Source: Vibrio sp. MEBiC08052 | GTDB lineage: Bacteria > Pseudomonadota > Gammaproteobacteria > Enterobacterales > Vibrionaceae | Assembly (NCBI RefSeq): GCF_001506075.1 | Contig: NZ_KQ947475.1 | Coordinates: forward strand, 2,982,631-3,046,630 | Direction: 5' to 3' | DNA length: 64,000 nucleotides | In this document: positions 18,707 to 28,103 of the stretch, piece after piece | Layout: every line of letters begins with the position of its first letter | Numbering within the stretch: position 1 is the first letter of the stretch | Notes under the pieces: generated by a model | Told to the model about the DNA's origin: nothing | The model's database searches: none | Seen by the model: only the letters and a program-made list of their open reading frames with translations | Program-made: the position numbers and the translations under genes

Positions 18707-19810
18707 ATGTCTTCGATTCAATTATCCAATGTCGTAAAACGTTTTGACGATACCCAAACCATTCACAACGTAAACTTGTCGATAGAAGAAGGTGAATTTG
18801 TCGTGTTTGTCGGTCCTTCAGGCTGTGGAAAATCGACGCTGTTGCGCATGATTGCCGGTCTGGAAGAGATCAGTGACGGGGCTATCTCGATTGCAGGAAA
18901 TGTCGTCAACGACACGCCGCCATCAGAACGAGGCGTCGCAATGGTATTCCAATCATATGCGCTCTACCCGCATATGACGGTTGCTGAAAATATGGGGTAC
19001 TCGTTAAAAGTCAACAAAGTGCCAAAAGAACAGCTTGATAAAAAAGTGCGCTTGGTCAGCAAAGCATTGCAGTTGGAACAGTTGCTCGATCGTAAGCCCG
19101 CCCAACTTTCAGGGGGGCAGCGTCAGCGCGTTGCCATCGGCCGGGCAATCGTCAGAGATCCGCAAGTCTTTTTGTTTGATGAGCCGCTATCAAACCTTGA
19201 TGCAGAACTACGGGTAGACATGCGTCTGCATATTGCAAAGTTACACCAAGAGCTCAAGTCAACCATGGTTTACGTCACGCACGATCAAGTCGAAGCCATG
19301 ACACTTGCTGATAAAATCGTCGTGCTTCGTGATGGAAAAGTTGAGCAAGTGGGGTCACCAATGGATCTGTACCATCACCCGATTAACAGATTTGTTGCCG
19401 GATTTATCGGCTCGCCTAAAATGAACTTTCTTCCTTGTACCGTTGAAAGCTGGGATGAAAGCAGCTTAACCGTGAGTCTCAATGTTGGCCGTTCAATCAC
19501 CCTACCGATAAAAACAGCGCAAATTGAAACCGGTAAAGAGCTCACATTAGGGATCAGGCCTGAACATCTCACGACAAATCCGGATATCATCACGCTGGCA
19601 TTCCAGTGTGAAGTAGTCGAGAGACTGGGTGGCATGACGTACATCTTTGGCCAATGTGGCGGTGTGGATGACTTCAAGTACCTTCACCATGGGGATACAC
19701 AAATACAGCCGGGTGAGTCAATTTCGTTATTTACATCACCTTCCCATTTACACATTTTTGAACCCGATGGAAACGTCATTCAATTTGATTCTGTACAATC
19801 AACGCATTAA
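18707..19810 (+). CDS. ganK: ABC importer ATP-binding subunit, MalK/UgpC type
   Basis: 367 residues, the usual MalK/MsmK length. Walker A GPSGCGKST at 36-44, Q-loop near 82 (FQSYALYPHM), signature LSGGQRQR at 134-141, Walker B LFDEPLSNLDAEL with Asp159-Glu160, and the H-loop His in VYVTHDQVEAM near 192. A C-terminal TOBE/OB domain starts near 235 (SPKMNFLPC, GIRPEHLT). It energises the GanEFG importer. It is transcribed divergently from ganE and is followed by the LacI-family regulator after 78 bases. Confidence 0.94.
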   Translation: MSSIQLSNVVKRFDDTQTIHNVNLSIEEGEFVVFVGPSGCGKSTLLRMIAGLEEISDGAISIAGNVVNDTPPSERGVAMVFQSYALYPHMTVAENMGYSLKVNKVPKEQLDKKVRLVSKALQLEQLLDRKPAQLSGGQRQRVAIGRAIVRDPQVFLFDEPLSNLDAELRVDMRLHIAKLHQELKSTMVYVTHDQVEAMTLADKIVVLRDGKVEQVGSPMDLYHHPINRFVAGFIGSPKMNFLPCTVESWDESSLTVSLNVGRSITLPIKTAQIETGKELTLGIRPEHLTTNPDIITLAFQCEVVERLGGMTYIFGQCGGVDDFKYLHHGDTQIQPGESISLFTSPSHLHIFEPDGNVIQFDSVQSTH

Positions 19811-19818
19811 CGCCTTCG

Positions 19819-19849
19819 TGCCAAAGTGCATTCAGAATACGCTTTGGCA
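19819..19849 (+). terminator. Hairpin between ganK and the LacI-family regulator
   Basis: TGCCAAAG (19819-19826) pairs with CTTTGGCA (19842-19849). No T run follows, so it is more likely an attenuating or processing hairpin than a full terminator. Confidence 0.45.
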
Positions 19850-19879
19850 TGATAGGATCGTTCGATAAAAATAATATAG

Positions 19880-20896
<1,017 letters not shown>

Positions 20897-20973
20897 ATTC
20901 GAGTTGGTGTCGATTTTAAATAACACGATAGAGAACGAATGGATGCCGTTAATTTTACAAGGATCATCTTCAC

Positions 20974-21003
20974 AATTATCTCAGTAAATTTACTGAGATA
21001 ATT
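20974..21003. promoter_or_regulatory. Perfect 30-base palindrome before the second GH53 gene
   Basis: The halves are AATTATCTCAGTAAA and its exact complement, meeting at the centre. It is AT-rich and has no T run, so it is not a classic terminator, although it lies 78 bases past the regulator stop. It is 142 bases before the second galactanase gene. It may be an operator or a bidirectional hairpin; LacI-family operators normally have a central CG, which is absent. Confidence 0.6.
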
Positions 21004-21144
21004 TACCCACAATCACAACCCCATAAATATTTGATTAAAATAGCTCATGATAGATTTATAAATCACATTAATATTAAGATTCGTTGCTATTCTATTCCTG
21101 ACGTCATAAATGTGACGATAACGTGAATAAATAACAATGGTGAA

Positions 21145-22146
21145 ATGATGAACAATACCTTGAAAATACTCGCTATCTTCGGCTCACTTGCCACATCGAG
21201 CTATTCTCATGCCTTGATTAAAGGTGCAGATATTAGTTGGATAACGCAAATGGAAGATAGTGGCTACGAGTTCTATAACGATTGGGGCTATCGACAAGAT
21301 GTTCTTTCAATATTACGCGACCATGGCATGAACGCTATCCGTTTACGGGTTTGGGTTAACCCCAGCGATGGGTATTACAATTCACTTGAAGACGTGATCA
21401 CTAAAGCCAAATGGGCGAAGGCCGCCAATATGGACGTGATGATTGATTTCCACTATAGCGATACGTGGGCAGATCCGGGCAATCAATGGAAACCTGCTGC
21501 ATGGGCACAACTCAGCTTTGATGATTTAATGGCGAAAGTCTGGTCTTACACCCACGACTCACTCAATACGCTAAAAGCGGCCGGTATTACGCCGAAATGG
21601 ATTCAAGTCGGAAATGAAACCAATAACGGCATGCTATGGAATGACGGCATGGCATCAAGCAACATGCGTAATTATGCATGGTTGTTTAATAGCGGACGCA
21701 ACGCTGCGAAAGAAGTCTTCCCCAATGCAAAAGTCATTGTTCACTTAGCGAATTGCCATGACAACGCCAATTTTCGCTGGATACTGGATGGCTTACAGGC
21801 TAATAGTGCTTGGTGGGATGTGATTGGCGCATCGTCTTACCCTAAAAATGCAACGGGCATGAGTTGGCAAGAAGCAAACCGCCGCTGTCTCAATAATCTT
21901 AATGATATGGTCAAGCGCTACGGGACTGAAGTGATGATCACGGAAATCGGTGTGCCTTGGGATGATCCTGAATCGAAAACGATTGTTGCAGACATGATCC
22001 ACAAAGTCCGGCAAGTCAATCAAAATAAAGGGATTGGGATTTTCTACTGGGAGCCACAGGCATATAGTTGGCAAGGCTATACCTTGGGTGCGTGGAATCC
22101 AGATACGCGCCGTCCTACTCAGGCTCTGGATGCTTTCCTTGAATAA
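21145..22146 (+). CDS. Second endo-beta-1,4-galactanase, GH53, secreted
   Basis: 333 residues with a cleavable signal peptide (LKILAIFGSLATSSYSHA) and no lipobox, so periplasmic or secreted. The GH53 domain starts straight after (IKGADISWITQMEDSG). Acid/base Glu158 in QVGNETNNGMLW; nucleophile Glu267 in MITEIGV. It lacks the roughly 30-residue spacer of the lipoprotein paralogue at 13706 and the two differ at many positions, so this is not a recent duplicate. It has its own promoter region with a 30-base palindrome and its own terminator. It probably makes the first cuts in polymeric galactan, but the relative roles of the two enzymes are inferred. Confidence 0.93.
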   Translation: MMNNTLKILAIFGSLATSSYSHALIKGADISWITQMEDSGYEFYNDWGYRQDVLSILRDHGMNAIRLRVWVNPSDGYYNSLEDVITKAKWAKAANMDVMIDFHYSDTWADPGNQWKPAAWAQLSFDDLMAKVWSYTHDSLNTLKAAGITPKWIQVGNETNNGMLWNDGMASSNMRNYAWLFNSGRNAAKEVFPNAKVIVHLANCHDNANFRWILDGLQANSAWWDVIGASSYPKNATGMSWQEANRRCLNNLNDMVKRYGTEVMITEIGVPWDDPESKTIVADMIHKVRQVNQNKGIGIFYWEPQAYSWQGYTLGAWNPDTRRPTQALDAFLE

Positions 22147-22297
22147 CTCACAGCGGATTATTTTCCAAGCCTCGCTATGATTAGAGGGCATCATCAAAAG
22201 AACCAACATAGTCAGGGTTTGAATTAATAATTGTTTCTATAAAGTAATAAATACTGACTGCGCAGTGACCCGGCCTAAGATAGGTTGACAGTTTTTA

Positions 22298-22323
22298 GGC
22301 CAGCTCCGGTAGCTGGCCTTTTC
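22298..22323 (+). terminator. Terminator of the second GH53 gene
   Basis: GGCCAGCT (22298-22305), loop CCGGT and AGCTGGCC (22311-22318) are followed by TTTTC. A strong GC stem. Confidence 0.85.
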
Positions 22324-22351
22324 TATTATGCACCTGATTCGGTGCACAAAA

Positions 22352-22440
22352 GTGCCTGTCCCTGTAAAGACAAACAGGAACGTCTGTCCCCGTAATCAAT
22401 CACGTAATCAAAGCATCTTCGTAAACAACCCTGTCCCCGC
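22352..22440 (+). repeat. Cluster of the dispersed CTGTCC motif before ahpC
   Basis: GTGCCTGTCCCTGTAA (from 22352), CGTCTGTCCCCGTAA (from 22381) and CCCTGTCCCCGCAA (from 22429) lie within 90 bases, all on the + strand. They sit between the GH53 terminator and the ahpC gene. They are variants of the GTCTGTCC motif seen elsewhere in the window. Confidence 0.75.
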
Positions 22441-22566
22441 AAGAATAGATTCTTCCTATTGAATGAATAGCTACAAGTGATTTTATTTTGTGTCGCGGTA
22501 GTGCGAATATATTTTCCGAAGGCAAGATATTGCAAAGCTAACCAACTGAAAGGAAAGTAAAAGATT

Positions 22567-23124
22567 ATGATCAATACAAAAATCAAACCATTTAGTGCAA
22601 CCGCTTATAAAAACGGTGAATTTGTTGAAGTCACAGAAAAAAGTGTCGAAGGCAAATGGGCAGTATTTTTCTTCTATCCAGCAGATTTTACATTTGTTTG
22701 CCCGACGGAATTAGGTGATCTTGCCGATCATTATGCTGAACTTCAAGAGCGTGGCGTTGAAGTATTCTCCGTTTCAACTGACACACACTTCACTCACAAA
22801 GCATGGCACGACAGCTCTGACACCATCGGCAAAATCCAATATTACATGGTTGGCGACCAGACCGGTAACATCACTAACAACTTCGGTGTGATGCGTGAAG
22901 GTCAGGGTCTTGCAGACCGCGCAACATTCCTTATCGATCCTGAAGGTGTCATTCAGGCAATGGAAATCACTGCTGAAGGCATTGGCCGTGATGCTGAAGA
23001 TCTAATGAGAAAAGTAAAAGCAGCTCAATATGTTGCAGCTCACCCAGGTGAAGTTTGCCCGGCAAAATGGAAAGAAGGTGAAGAAACACTGGCACCTTCA
23101 CTAGATCTTGTCGGCAAAATCTAA
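22567..23124 (+). CDS. ahpC: Alkyl hydroperoxide reductase subunit C (peroxiredoxin)
   Basis: 185 residues, typical 2-Cys peroxiredoxin (AhpC/Prx1 type). It reduces hydrogen peroxide and organic peroxides in the cytoplasm. The peroxidatic cysteine is Cys45 in [10 protein letters not shown] and the resolving one Cys164 in GEVCPAKW. The opening [19 protein letters not shown] and the C-terminal tail match enteric AhpC. AGGAAAG precedes the ATG. The reductase ahpF follows after 139 bases on the same strand. OxyR control is usual for this pair, but I did not identify an operator. Confidence 0.97.
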   Translation: MINTKIKPFSATAYKNGEFVEVTEKSVEGKWAVFFFYPADFTFVCPTELGDLADHYAELQERGVEVFSVSTDTHFTHKAWHDSSDTIGKIQYYMVGDQTGNITNNFGVMREGQGLADRATFLIDPEGVIQAMEITAEGIGRDAEDLMRKVKAAQYVAAHPGEVCPAKWKEGEETLAPSLDLVGKI

Positions 23125-23263
23125 GGATTTTCTGATTTGAGAGCGGGCTGGATGTACCAAACGACCAACGCATCCGGCTTGCTCTCCCCATCTTCCAATT
23201 ATCTAGAGTGGTCACTCTCTTTATCTAAAGACGTTTTTATCTAAAGACAAGGTGTAATCAAAC

Positions 23264-24832
23264 ATGCTAGACCAAGCGATCAAACAACAATTAAAACAGT
23301 ATCTCACAAACTTAAAAGAAGATGTCCGCTTAGTGGTCAGTCTAGATGAAAGTAAAGCATCTCAAGAAATTCTTTCTCTGGCTGAAGAAATCGCAACATT
23401 AAGCGACCATGTCTCGGTGGTTCATGATAATGCAGCCAGTGAGCGTAAACCGGTTATGGCAGTGACCAATCCGGAAAAAGGCACACAATTGCGTTTTGCC
23501 GGGGTGCCGATGGGACACGAGTTCACCTCATTAGTTTTAGCGCTGCTCCACTCAGGCGGCCATCCGATGAAACTCGAAGACGAAACCATCGCGCAGATTG
23601 CCAACCTACATAAAAAACTGGATGTGGAGATCTTTATTTCGCTCTCGTGCCAGAACTGCCCTGATGTCGTTCAGGCTTTCAACATGATGGCAGCGATCAA
23701 TCCGGACATCCGAGTCACCATGATTGATGGTGCCCTGTTCCAAGATGAAGTCAAACAACGTGATATTCTGGCGGTGCCAAGTGTGTTCGTAAATGGCGAA
23801 TTATTCGGGCAAGGTCGGATGTCACTGGCAGAAATTTTGACCAAACTTGATGATGGTGCCGCCGAAAGAGCAGCCGCCAGTCTGAATGAAAAAGATCCAT
23901 ACGATGTTTTGGTCGTTGGTGGCGGACCGGCCGGTGGTGCAGCAGCAGTTTATGCAGCCCGTAAAGGCATCCGGACCGGAATCGTTGCCAAACGCCTCGG
24001 TGGTCAAGTCATGGATACGATGGCGATAGAAAACTTCATCTCGGTCAAAAGAACCGAAGGGCCTAAACTGGCAGCCGATCTGGGTGAACATCTGAAAGAA
24101 TATGATGTAGATGTCATTACCGATCAGCAAGCAGACCGACTGATGGGCGCTGCCTATACCGAAGATGGTTATATTCACGTCAATCTTGAAAGCGGTGCAA
24201 CACTCAAGAGTAAAAGTGTCATTCTCAGCCCGGGTGCACGCTGGAGAGAAATGAATGTCCCCGGAGAACATGAATACCGTAATAGAGGTGTTGCTTACTG
24301 CCCACACTGTGACGGCCCCCTGTTTAAAGGCAAGAAAACAGCGGTTATCGGCGGCGGCAACTCCGGTATTGAAGCTGCCATTGATTTGGCCGGGATCGTC
24401 GAACACGTTACGGTCCTTGAATTTGCCGATGTGCTGCGTGCAGACCAGGTGCTGATTGATAAAGCAAACTCTCTGCCGAATATTAATATCATCACCATGG
24501 CACAGACGACCGAAGTCATCGGGGATGGTAAACGGGTCACCGGTATTAAATATAAAGATCGCCATACCGATGAGGTTCATACCCTACTGTTGTCCGGCAT
24601 TTTTGTGCAGATTGGCTTAGTTCCCAATACCGAGTGGTTGAAAGATTCAGATGTGACACTTTCACCAAGAGGCGAAATCGAAATCGGTAGTCGGGGCGAT
24701 ACCAGTATGTCGGGTGTATTTGCTGCCGGAGATGCGACGACTGTCCCTTATAAACAGATCATTATCGCCATGGGCGAAGGAGCGAAAGCTAGTTTAGGTG
24801 CATTCGATTACCTGATTCGTCATCAGGGCTGA
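23264..24832 (+). CDS. ahpF: Alkyl hydroperoxide reductase subunit F (NADH-dependent)
   Basis: 522 residues, the E. coli AhpF length. The N-terminal double thioredoxin fold carries the CxxC at Cys129/Cys132 (SCQNCPD). The FAD motif [19 protein letters not shown] is near 217. The redox-active pair Cys346/Cys349 (CPHCDG) lies in the NADH domain, followed by [17 protein letters not shown]. Electrons pass from NADH through FAD and the two dithiols to AhpC. It is cotranscribed with or close to ahpC and ends in a clear terminator at 24904. Confidence 0.97.
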   Translation: MLDQAIKQQLKQYLTNLKEDVRLVVSLDESKASQEILSLAEEIATLSDHVSVVHDNAASERKPVMAVTNPEKGTQLRFAGVPMGHEFTSLVLALLHSGGHPMKLEDETIAQIANLHKKLDVEIFISLSCQNCPDVVQAFNMMAAINPDIRVTMIDGALFQDEVKQRDILAVPSVFVNGELFGQGRMSLAEILTKLDDGAAERAAASLNEKDPYDVLVVGGGPAGGAAAVYAARKGIRTGIVAKRLGGQVMDTMAIENFISVKRTEGPKLAADLGEHLKEYDVDVITDQQADRLMGAAYTEDGYIHVNLESGATLKSKSVILSPGARWREMNVPGEHEYRNRGVAYCPHCDGPLFKGKKTAVIGGGNSGIEAAIDLAGIVEHVTVLEFADVLRADQVLIDKANSLPNINIITMAQTTEVIGDGKRVTGIKYKDRHTDEVHTLLLSGIFVQIGLVPNTEWLKDSDVTLSPRGEIEIGSRGDTSMSGVFAAGDATTVPYKQIIIAMGEGAKASLGAFDYLIRHQG

Positions 24833-24903
24833 TATCCGTCAGCGAGTGTCGCGTTCATAACCGACAGTCACTCACAACCGTTATTCCTCATAACATAACG
24901 CAA

Positions 24904-24933
24904 AACGGGCGCTGAAAATCAGTGCCCGTTTTT
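24904..24933 (+). terminator. Terminator of ahpF
   Basis: AACGGGC (24904-24910) pairs with GCCCGTT (24924-24930), with an inner CTGA/TCAG, followed by TTT. Lies 72 bases after the ahpF stop. Confidence 0.85.
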
Positions 24934-24962
24934 CATGGTTACCTCAAACAGCTCCTTCTGTT

Positions 24963-25026
24963 GTCTGTCCCCTCAACTCCCTCACTAGTGTCTGTCCCTT
25001 TAATTTTTCCCTTCAATTGTCTGTCC
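24963..25026 (+). repeat. Cluster of three GTCTGTCC motifs after ahpF
   Basis: TTGTCTGTCCCCTCAA (core at 24963), AGTGTCTGTCCCTTTAA (core at 24990) and TTGTCTGTCCTTCCAA (core at 25019), spaced 27 and 29 bases. All are on the + strand, between the ahpF terminator and the DUF3750 gene. Confidence 0.85.
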
Positions 25027-25136
25027 TTCCAATGATTCCAATACAGACCGAAAAATATGCCAGTTATGCCTTTTGTGCCTGAATTGTCTATAGTTGCGTA
25101 TAAATAAGTCATATACTGCATAAGGAAAGTTCAACC

Positions 25137-25667
25137 ATGCTTAGATATCTCTTGATAGTATTTGTGATGATTGGTGCTATCAGTTGCAGTGGTGGAGACT
25201 GGCGTACTGCAAGCCGAGAGCCCGCAGGCATCGCGCCAAAACCGGAGCAAGAAAAAGATGCAGTGATTGAAGTATATGCCGCAGATGCATTCGGCTGGCG
25301 CGGCTGGTTTGCCGTGCACACCTGGATTGCCCTGAAACCGAAAAATGCTCCTGAATATACGGTTTACGAGGTGATCGGCTGGCGACTCAAGCAAGGACGC
25401 CCGGTTCTGACTCAGTATCAGACCAAGCACCCGGATCGCTACTGGTATGGTTCCAAACCAGAAAAAGTGTTGTCACTCCAAGGCGCGAAAGCGAGTCAAT
25501 TGATTCCTGAAATTACGGCAGCTATTAAATATTATCCGTGGGCAGATGAATACAACCTCTTCCCGGGGCCAAACAGTAATACATTTCCGGCATGGGTTGG
25601 CTTACAGGTACCGGCACTGGGATTGAAAATGCCTTTCCGAGCCATCGGTAGCGGCTACGCAAATTAG
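25137..25667 (+). CDS. DUF3750-family lipoprotein of unknown function
   Basis: 176 residues. The N-terminus MLRYLLIVFVMIGAISCSGG ends in a lipobox (AISC, Cys17) with Ser at +2. The body (EVYAADAFGWRGWFAVHTW, then YTVYEVIGWRL) and the C-terminal PWADEYNLFPGPNSNTFPAW, with a conserved Asn-Thr-Phe, match what I recall as DUF3750, a proteobacterial family without a known role. It is a single gene: upstream is the motif cluster after ahpF, downstream a 440-base gap. Confidence 0.8.
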   Translation: MLRYLLIVFVMIGAISCSGGDWRTASREPAGIAPKPEQEKDAVIEVYAADAFGWRGWFAVHTWIALKPKNAPEYTVYEVIGWRLKQGRPVLTQYQTKHPDRYWYGSKPEKVLSLQGAKASQLIPEITAAIKYYPWADEYNLFPGPNSNTFPAWVGLQVPALGLKMPFRAIGSGYAN

Positions 25668-26106
25668 CCGGATTCCGGTCACCTGCAGATTTTTGCCCGG
25701 TATTCTCGTTGATGTGTTCGACGCTTGATGAACACAGTTGACAGAGCATCCATATGCTCATCGGTCCTATTCACACTTGTGCACACTGTTGAAATGAAAT
25801 AGCATACGTAAAAACAGAATAATAGTGTGATTATTGTCTATTTCATGAATAATTTCAGATAGATATTATCACGTTGGTGAATTATCCAGTGAATTGATAG
25901 ATTTGGTTTCGTTCATTTCAATTAAAAATCATCACCGATACTCATCTCAAAATACAACCAAAATACAAGCATACCTTGATTGATTCCGTCATACTGAATC
26001 ATTGAAAGTAATGAGAAGTGCATCAGGACGATCACACTGTTTATGAGCTGGATATCAAAAGCTCTGATGATCAGAAATCGGTTATCAGAAACAATGGAGA
26101 GTCATC
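25668..26106. other. Intergenic region, 439 bases, no gene seen
   Basis: AT-rich with no convincing reading frame and no strong hairpin terminator. It presumably holds the promoter of the ferredoxin/GltD-like oxidoreductase. The GAAACAATGGAGAG just before its start contains the ribosome-binding site. Confidence 0.5.
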
Positions 26107-27993
26107 ATGGTGAATATTATGATCGATGGATCAACTTACACAGTCGATCCGAATCAAACACTGCTTAGTGCGGCAAGAACCTGTGGGATTCCCCTGCCTT
26201 CACTCTGTGATACCGATAATGCCGGCGGTATTCATCAACATTGTGAACTTTGTGAAGTTGACATTCGCGGTACAGGTATCGTCCCCGCTTGTCAGGAAAT
26301 GCCCGTCGAAGGTATGGTGATCACCACAACATCCAGTCACCTCTCGGAACGCAGAAAAAAACATCTTCAGGACATCCTTTCTCAACCGAATATCATCTGT
26401 AGTGAACCACCCTGTCAAACTGCCTGCCCTGCCCATGTCGATATTCAGCAATATTTGGCACTCATAGCACAGGGGCACTATCAGCAAGCGATTGCCGTTA
26501 TCAAGAAAACGCTACCAATGCCGCTGTCGATTGGTCGGGTATGCCCTGCTTTCTGTGAATCCGGATGTCAGCGCAAACAATTGGATGAACCACTGGCAAT
26601 CCGTCAGTTAAAACGCCATGCAGCCGATCATGATCTGGCTGCGTTTCAGTCTTATCTGCCGGAAAAAAAAGCAGAAAAACATAAAAAAGTGGCGATTGTC
26701 GGGGCCGGACCGGGAGGACTCAGTTGTGGCTATTTCCTCACCAATGAAGGTTATGATGTCACCATACTGGAGGCCATGCCCCAAGCGGGTGGATGGCTTC
26801 GCTATGGCATTCCCGAATACCGGCTGCCCAAAGCAATTCTTGACCAGGAAATTGAATTGATGTGTCGTCATGGCATGACCATTAAGACCAATCAGCGACT
26901 CGGCAAGGATTTCCGGCTCTCGGCACTGAGCGACAGTTATGATGCAGTTTGTCTGGCAATCGGTGCATCGCAAGCCAGCGGTATGGCATACCCCGGCAGT
27001 GATCTCGACGGCTGCTATCTCGGTGTCGATTTCCTGAAAGATCACATGCTTGATCAACAATGCACCGTCGGTCAGAACGTGGCGGTTATCGGTGGCGGCA
27101 ATACCGCCATTGACTGTGCCCGAACCGCGCTACGTCTCGGGGCACAGGCCACGATCATTTACCGTCGCTCTCGAGAAGAGATGCCGGCAGAAGATTATGA
27201 AATCGAAGAAGCAGAACATGAAGGGGTCCAATTTTATTTTCTGACCAACCCCGTCGAGAATATCGCTGATCAAAATAGCCGGGTCTGTCAGATCAAACTA
27301 GAAAAGATGGCCTTAGGCGAACCAGACGCCTCCGGGCGCAGACGCCCTCAACCGACGGGTGAGTTCATCACGGAATCCTTTGATACCGTGATTTCAGCGA
27401 TTTCACAGCAAACGGATGTCAGTTTCCTCGCTGATGACAATATCACGCTCCCGCTCAACCGGTATCAGACCATTGATGTGAATGAAGACAATATGTTCTC
27501 CGGCTCACGCAATATTTTTGCCATCGGCGATTTTCGCCGGGGTCCGGCAACGGCTGTCGAAGCTGTTGCCGATGGCCGTAAAGCGGCATACGGCATTGAC
27601 AGTTTTCTTGGTGGCGATATGGAAAAACTGTATACCGAATCCTTCCGGGAAAGAAATGTCACCAGAAGTCATCTGATCCGGCCGGAACATCTTGAAAAAC
27701 TCAAAGGCGAACTCCGCTCAATCGTTCATGGTGAAACACAAGAACAACTTGATCAGGCACTGACACAGGCAATGCAGCACATCCTGAGAGCTAAAATGCC
27801 GGAACTGACATTAGCAGAACGCCGGCATAACTTTAAAGAAGTCGAAACAGGCTTCACGGATCAGGTTGCGATGAACGAAGCCCGTCGCTGTTTAAGCTGT
27901 GGTTGTCCGGATGGGAATGACTGTAAACTCCGCCACTATGCGACGGATTATCATGTCGATAAGTCTGTACTGCCACATTCAGATTGTGCTTAA
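26107..27993 (+). CDS. Iron-sulfur NAD(P)-linked oxidoreductase: 2Fe-2S ferredoxin domain plus GltD-like FAD domain
   Basis: 628 residues. The N-terminal domain (about 1-75) is a 2Fe-2S ferredoxin fold like that of NuoG/hydrogenase subunits, with cysteines in CGIPLPSLCD, HCELC and PAC. A second cysteine set follows (CSEPPCQTACPAHVDI, CPAFCESGC), as in the glutamate-synthase small subunit. Then come an FAD motif (VGAGPGGLSCGYFL near 199) and an NADPH motif (VIGGGNTAIDCARTALRLG near 326). A cysteine-rich tail (RRCLSCGCPDGNDC) ends the protein. Such proteins shuttle electrons between NAD(P)H and Fe-S partners, often for formate dehydrogenase-like enzymes. The convergent molybdoenzyme gene suggests a partner, but that is inferred. 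The partner and substrate are not known. Confidence 0.85.
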   Translation: MVNIMIDGSTYTVDPNQTLLSAARTCGIPLPSLCDTDNAGGIHQHCELCEVDIRGTGIVPACQEMPVEGMVITTTSSHLSERRKKHLQDILSQPNIICSEPPCQTACPAHVDIQQYLALIAQGHYQQAIAVIKKTLPMPLSIGRVCPAFCESGCQRKQLDEPLAIRQLKRHAADHDLAAFQSYLPEKKAEKHKKVAIVGAGPGGLSCGYFLTNEGYDVTILEAMPQAGGWLRYGIPEYRLPKAILDQEIELMCRHGMTIKTNQRLGKDFRLSALSDSYDAVCLAIGASQASGMAYPGSDLDGCYLGVDFLKDHMLDQQCTVGQNVAVIGGGNTAIDCARTALRLGAQATIIYRRSREEMPAEDYEIEEAEHEGVQFYFLTNPVENIADQNSRVCQIKLEKMALGEPDASGRRRPQPTGEFITESFDTVISAISQQTDVSFLADDNITLPLNRYQTIDVNEDNMFSGSRNIFAIGDFRRGPATAVEAVADGRKAAYGIDSFLGGDMEKLYTESFRERNVTRSHLIRPEHLEKLKGELRSIVHGETQEQLDQALTQAMQHILRAKMPELTLAERRHNFKEVETGFTDQVAMNEARRCLSCGCPDGNDCKLRHYATDYHVDKSVLPHSDCA

Positions 27994-28043
27994 GTTATAA
28001 AAGTTCTTCGGTGAACCAATAGCACTTCAGTGAACAAAATAGC

Positions 28044-28069
28044 ACAGGGGCAGATATATCTGCCCCTGT
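28044..28069. terminator. Bidirectional terminator between convergent genes
   Basis: ACAGGGGCAGATA and its exact complement form a 26-base perfect palindrome (28044-28069), followed on the + strand by TTTGGTTTT. It serves the oxidoreductase at 26107-27993 and possibly the molybdoenzyme on the other strand. Confidence 0.85.
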
Positions 28070-28103
28070 TTGGTTTTAATGAATGAACATCGCTCGGGGT
28101 CAT

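Noticed and set aside
23822..24580. 252-codon frame antisense to ahpF
   Set aside because: Shadow of a highly conserved gene; no independent signals.
24963..25026. Motif cluster read as a second CRISPR
   Set aside because: Repeats are only about 8-10 bases, have no hairpin and irregular spacing; not a CRISPR.
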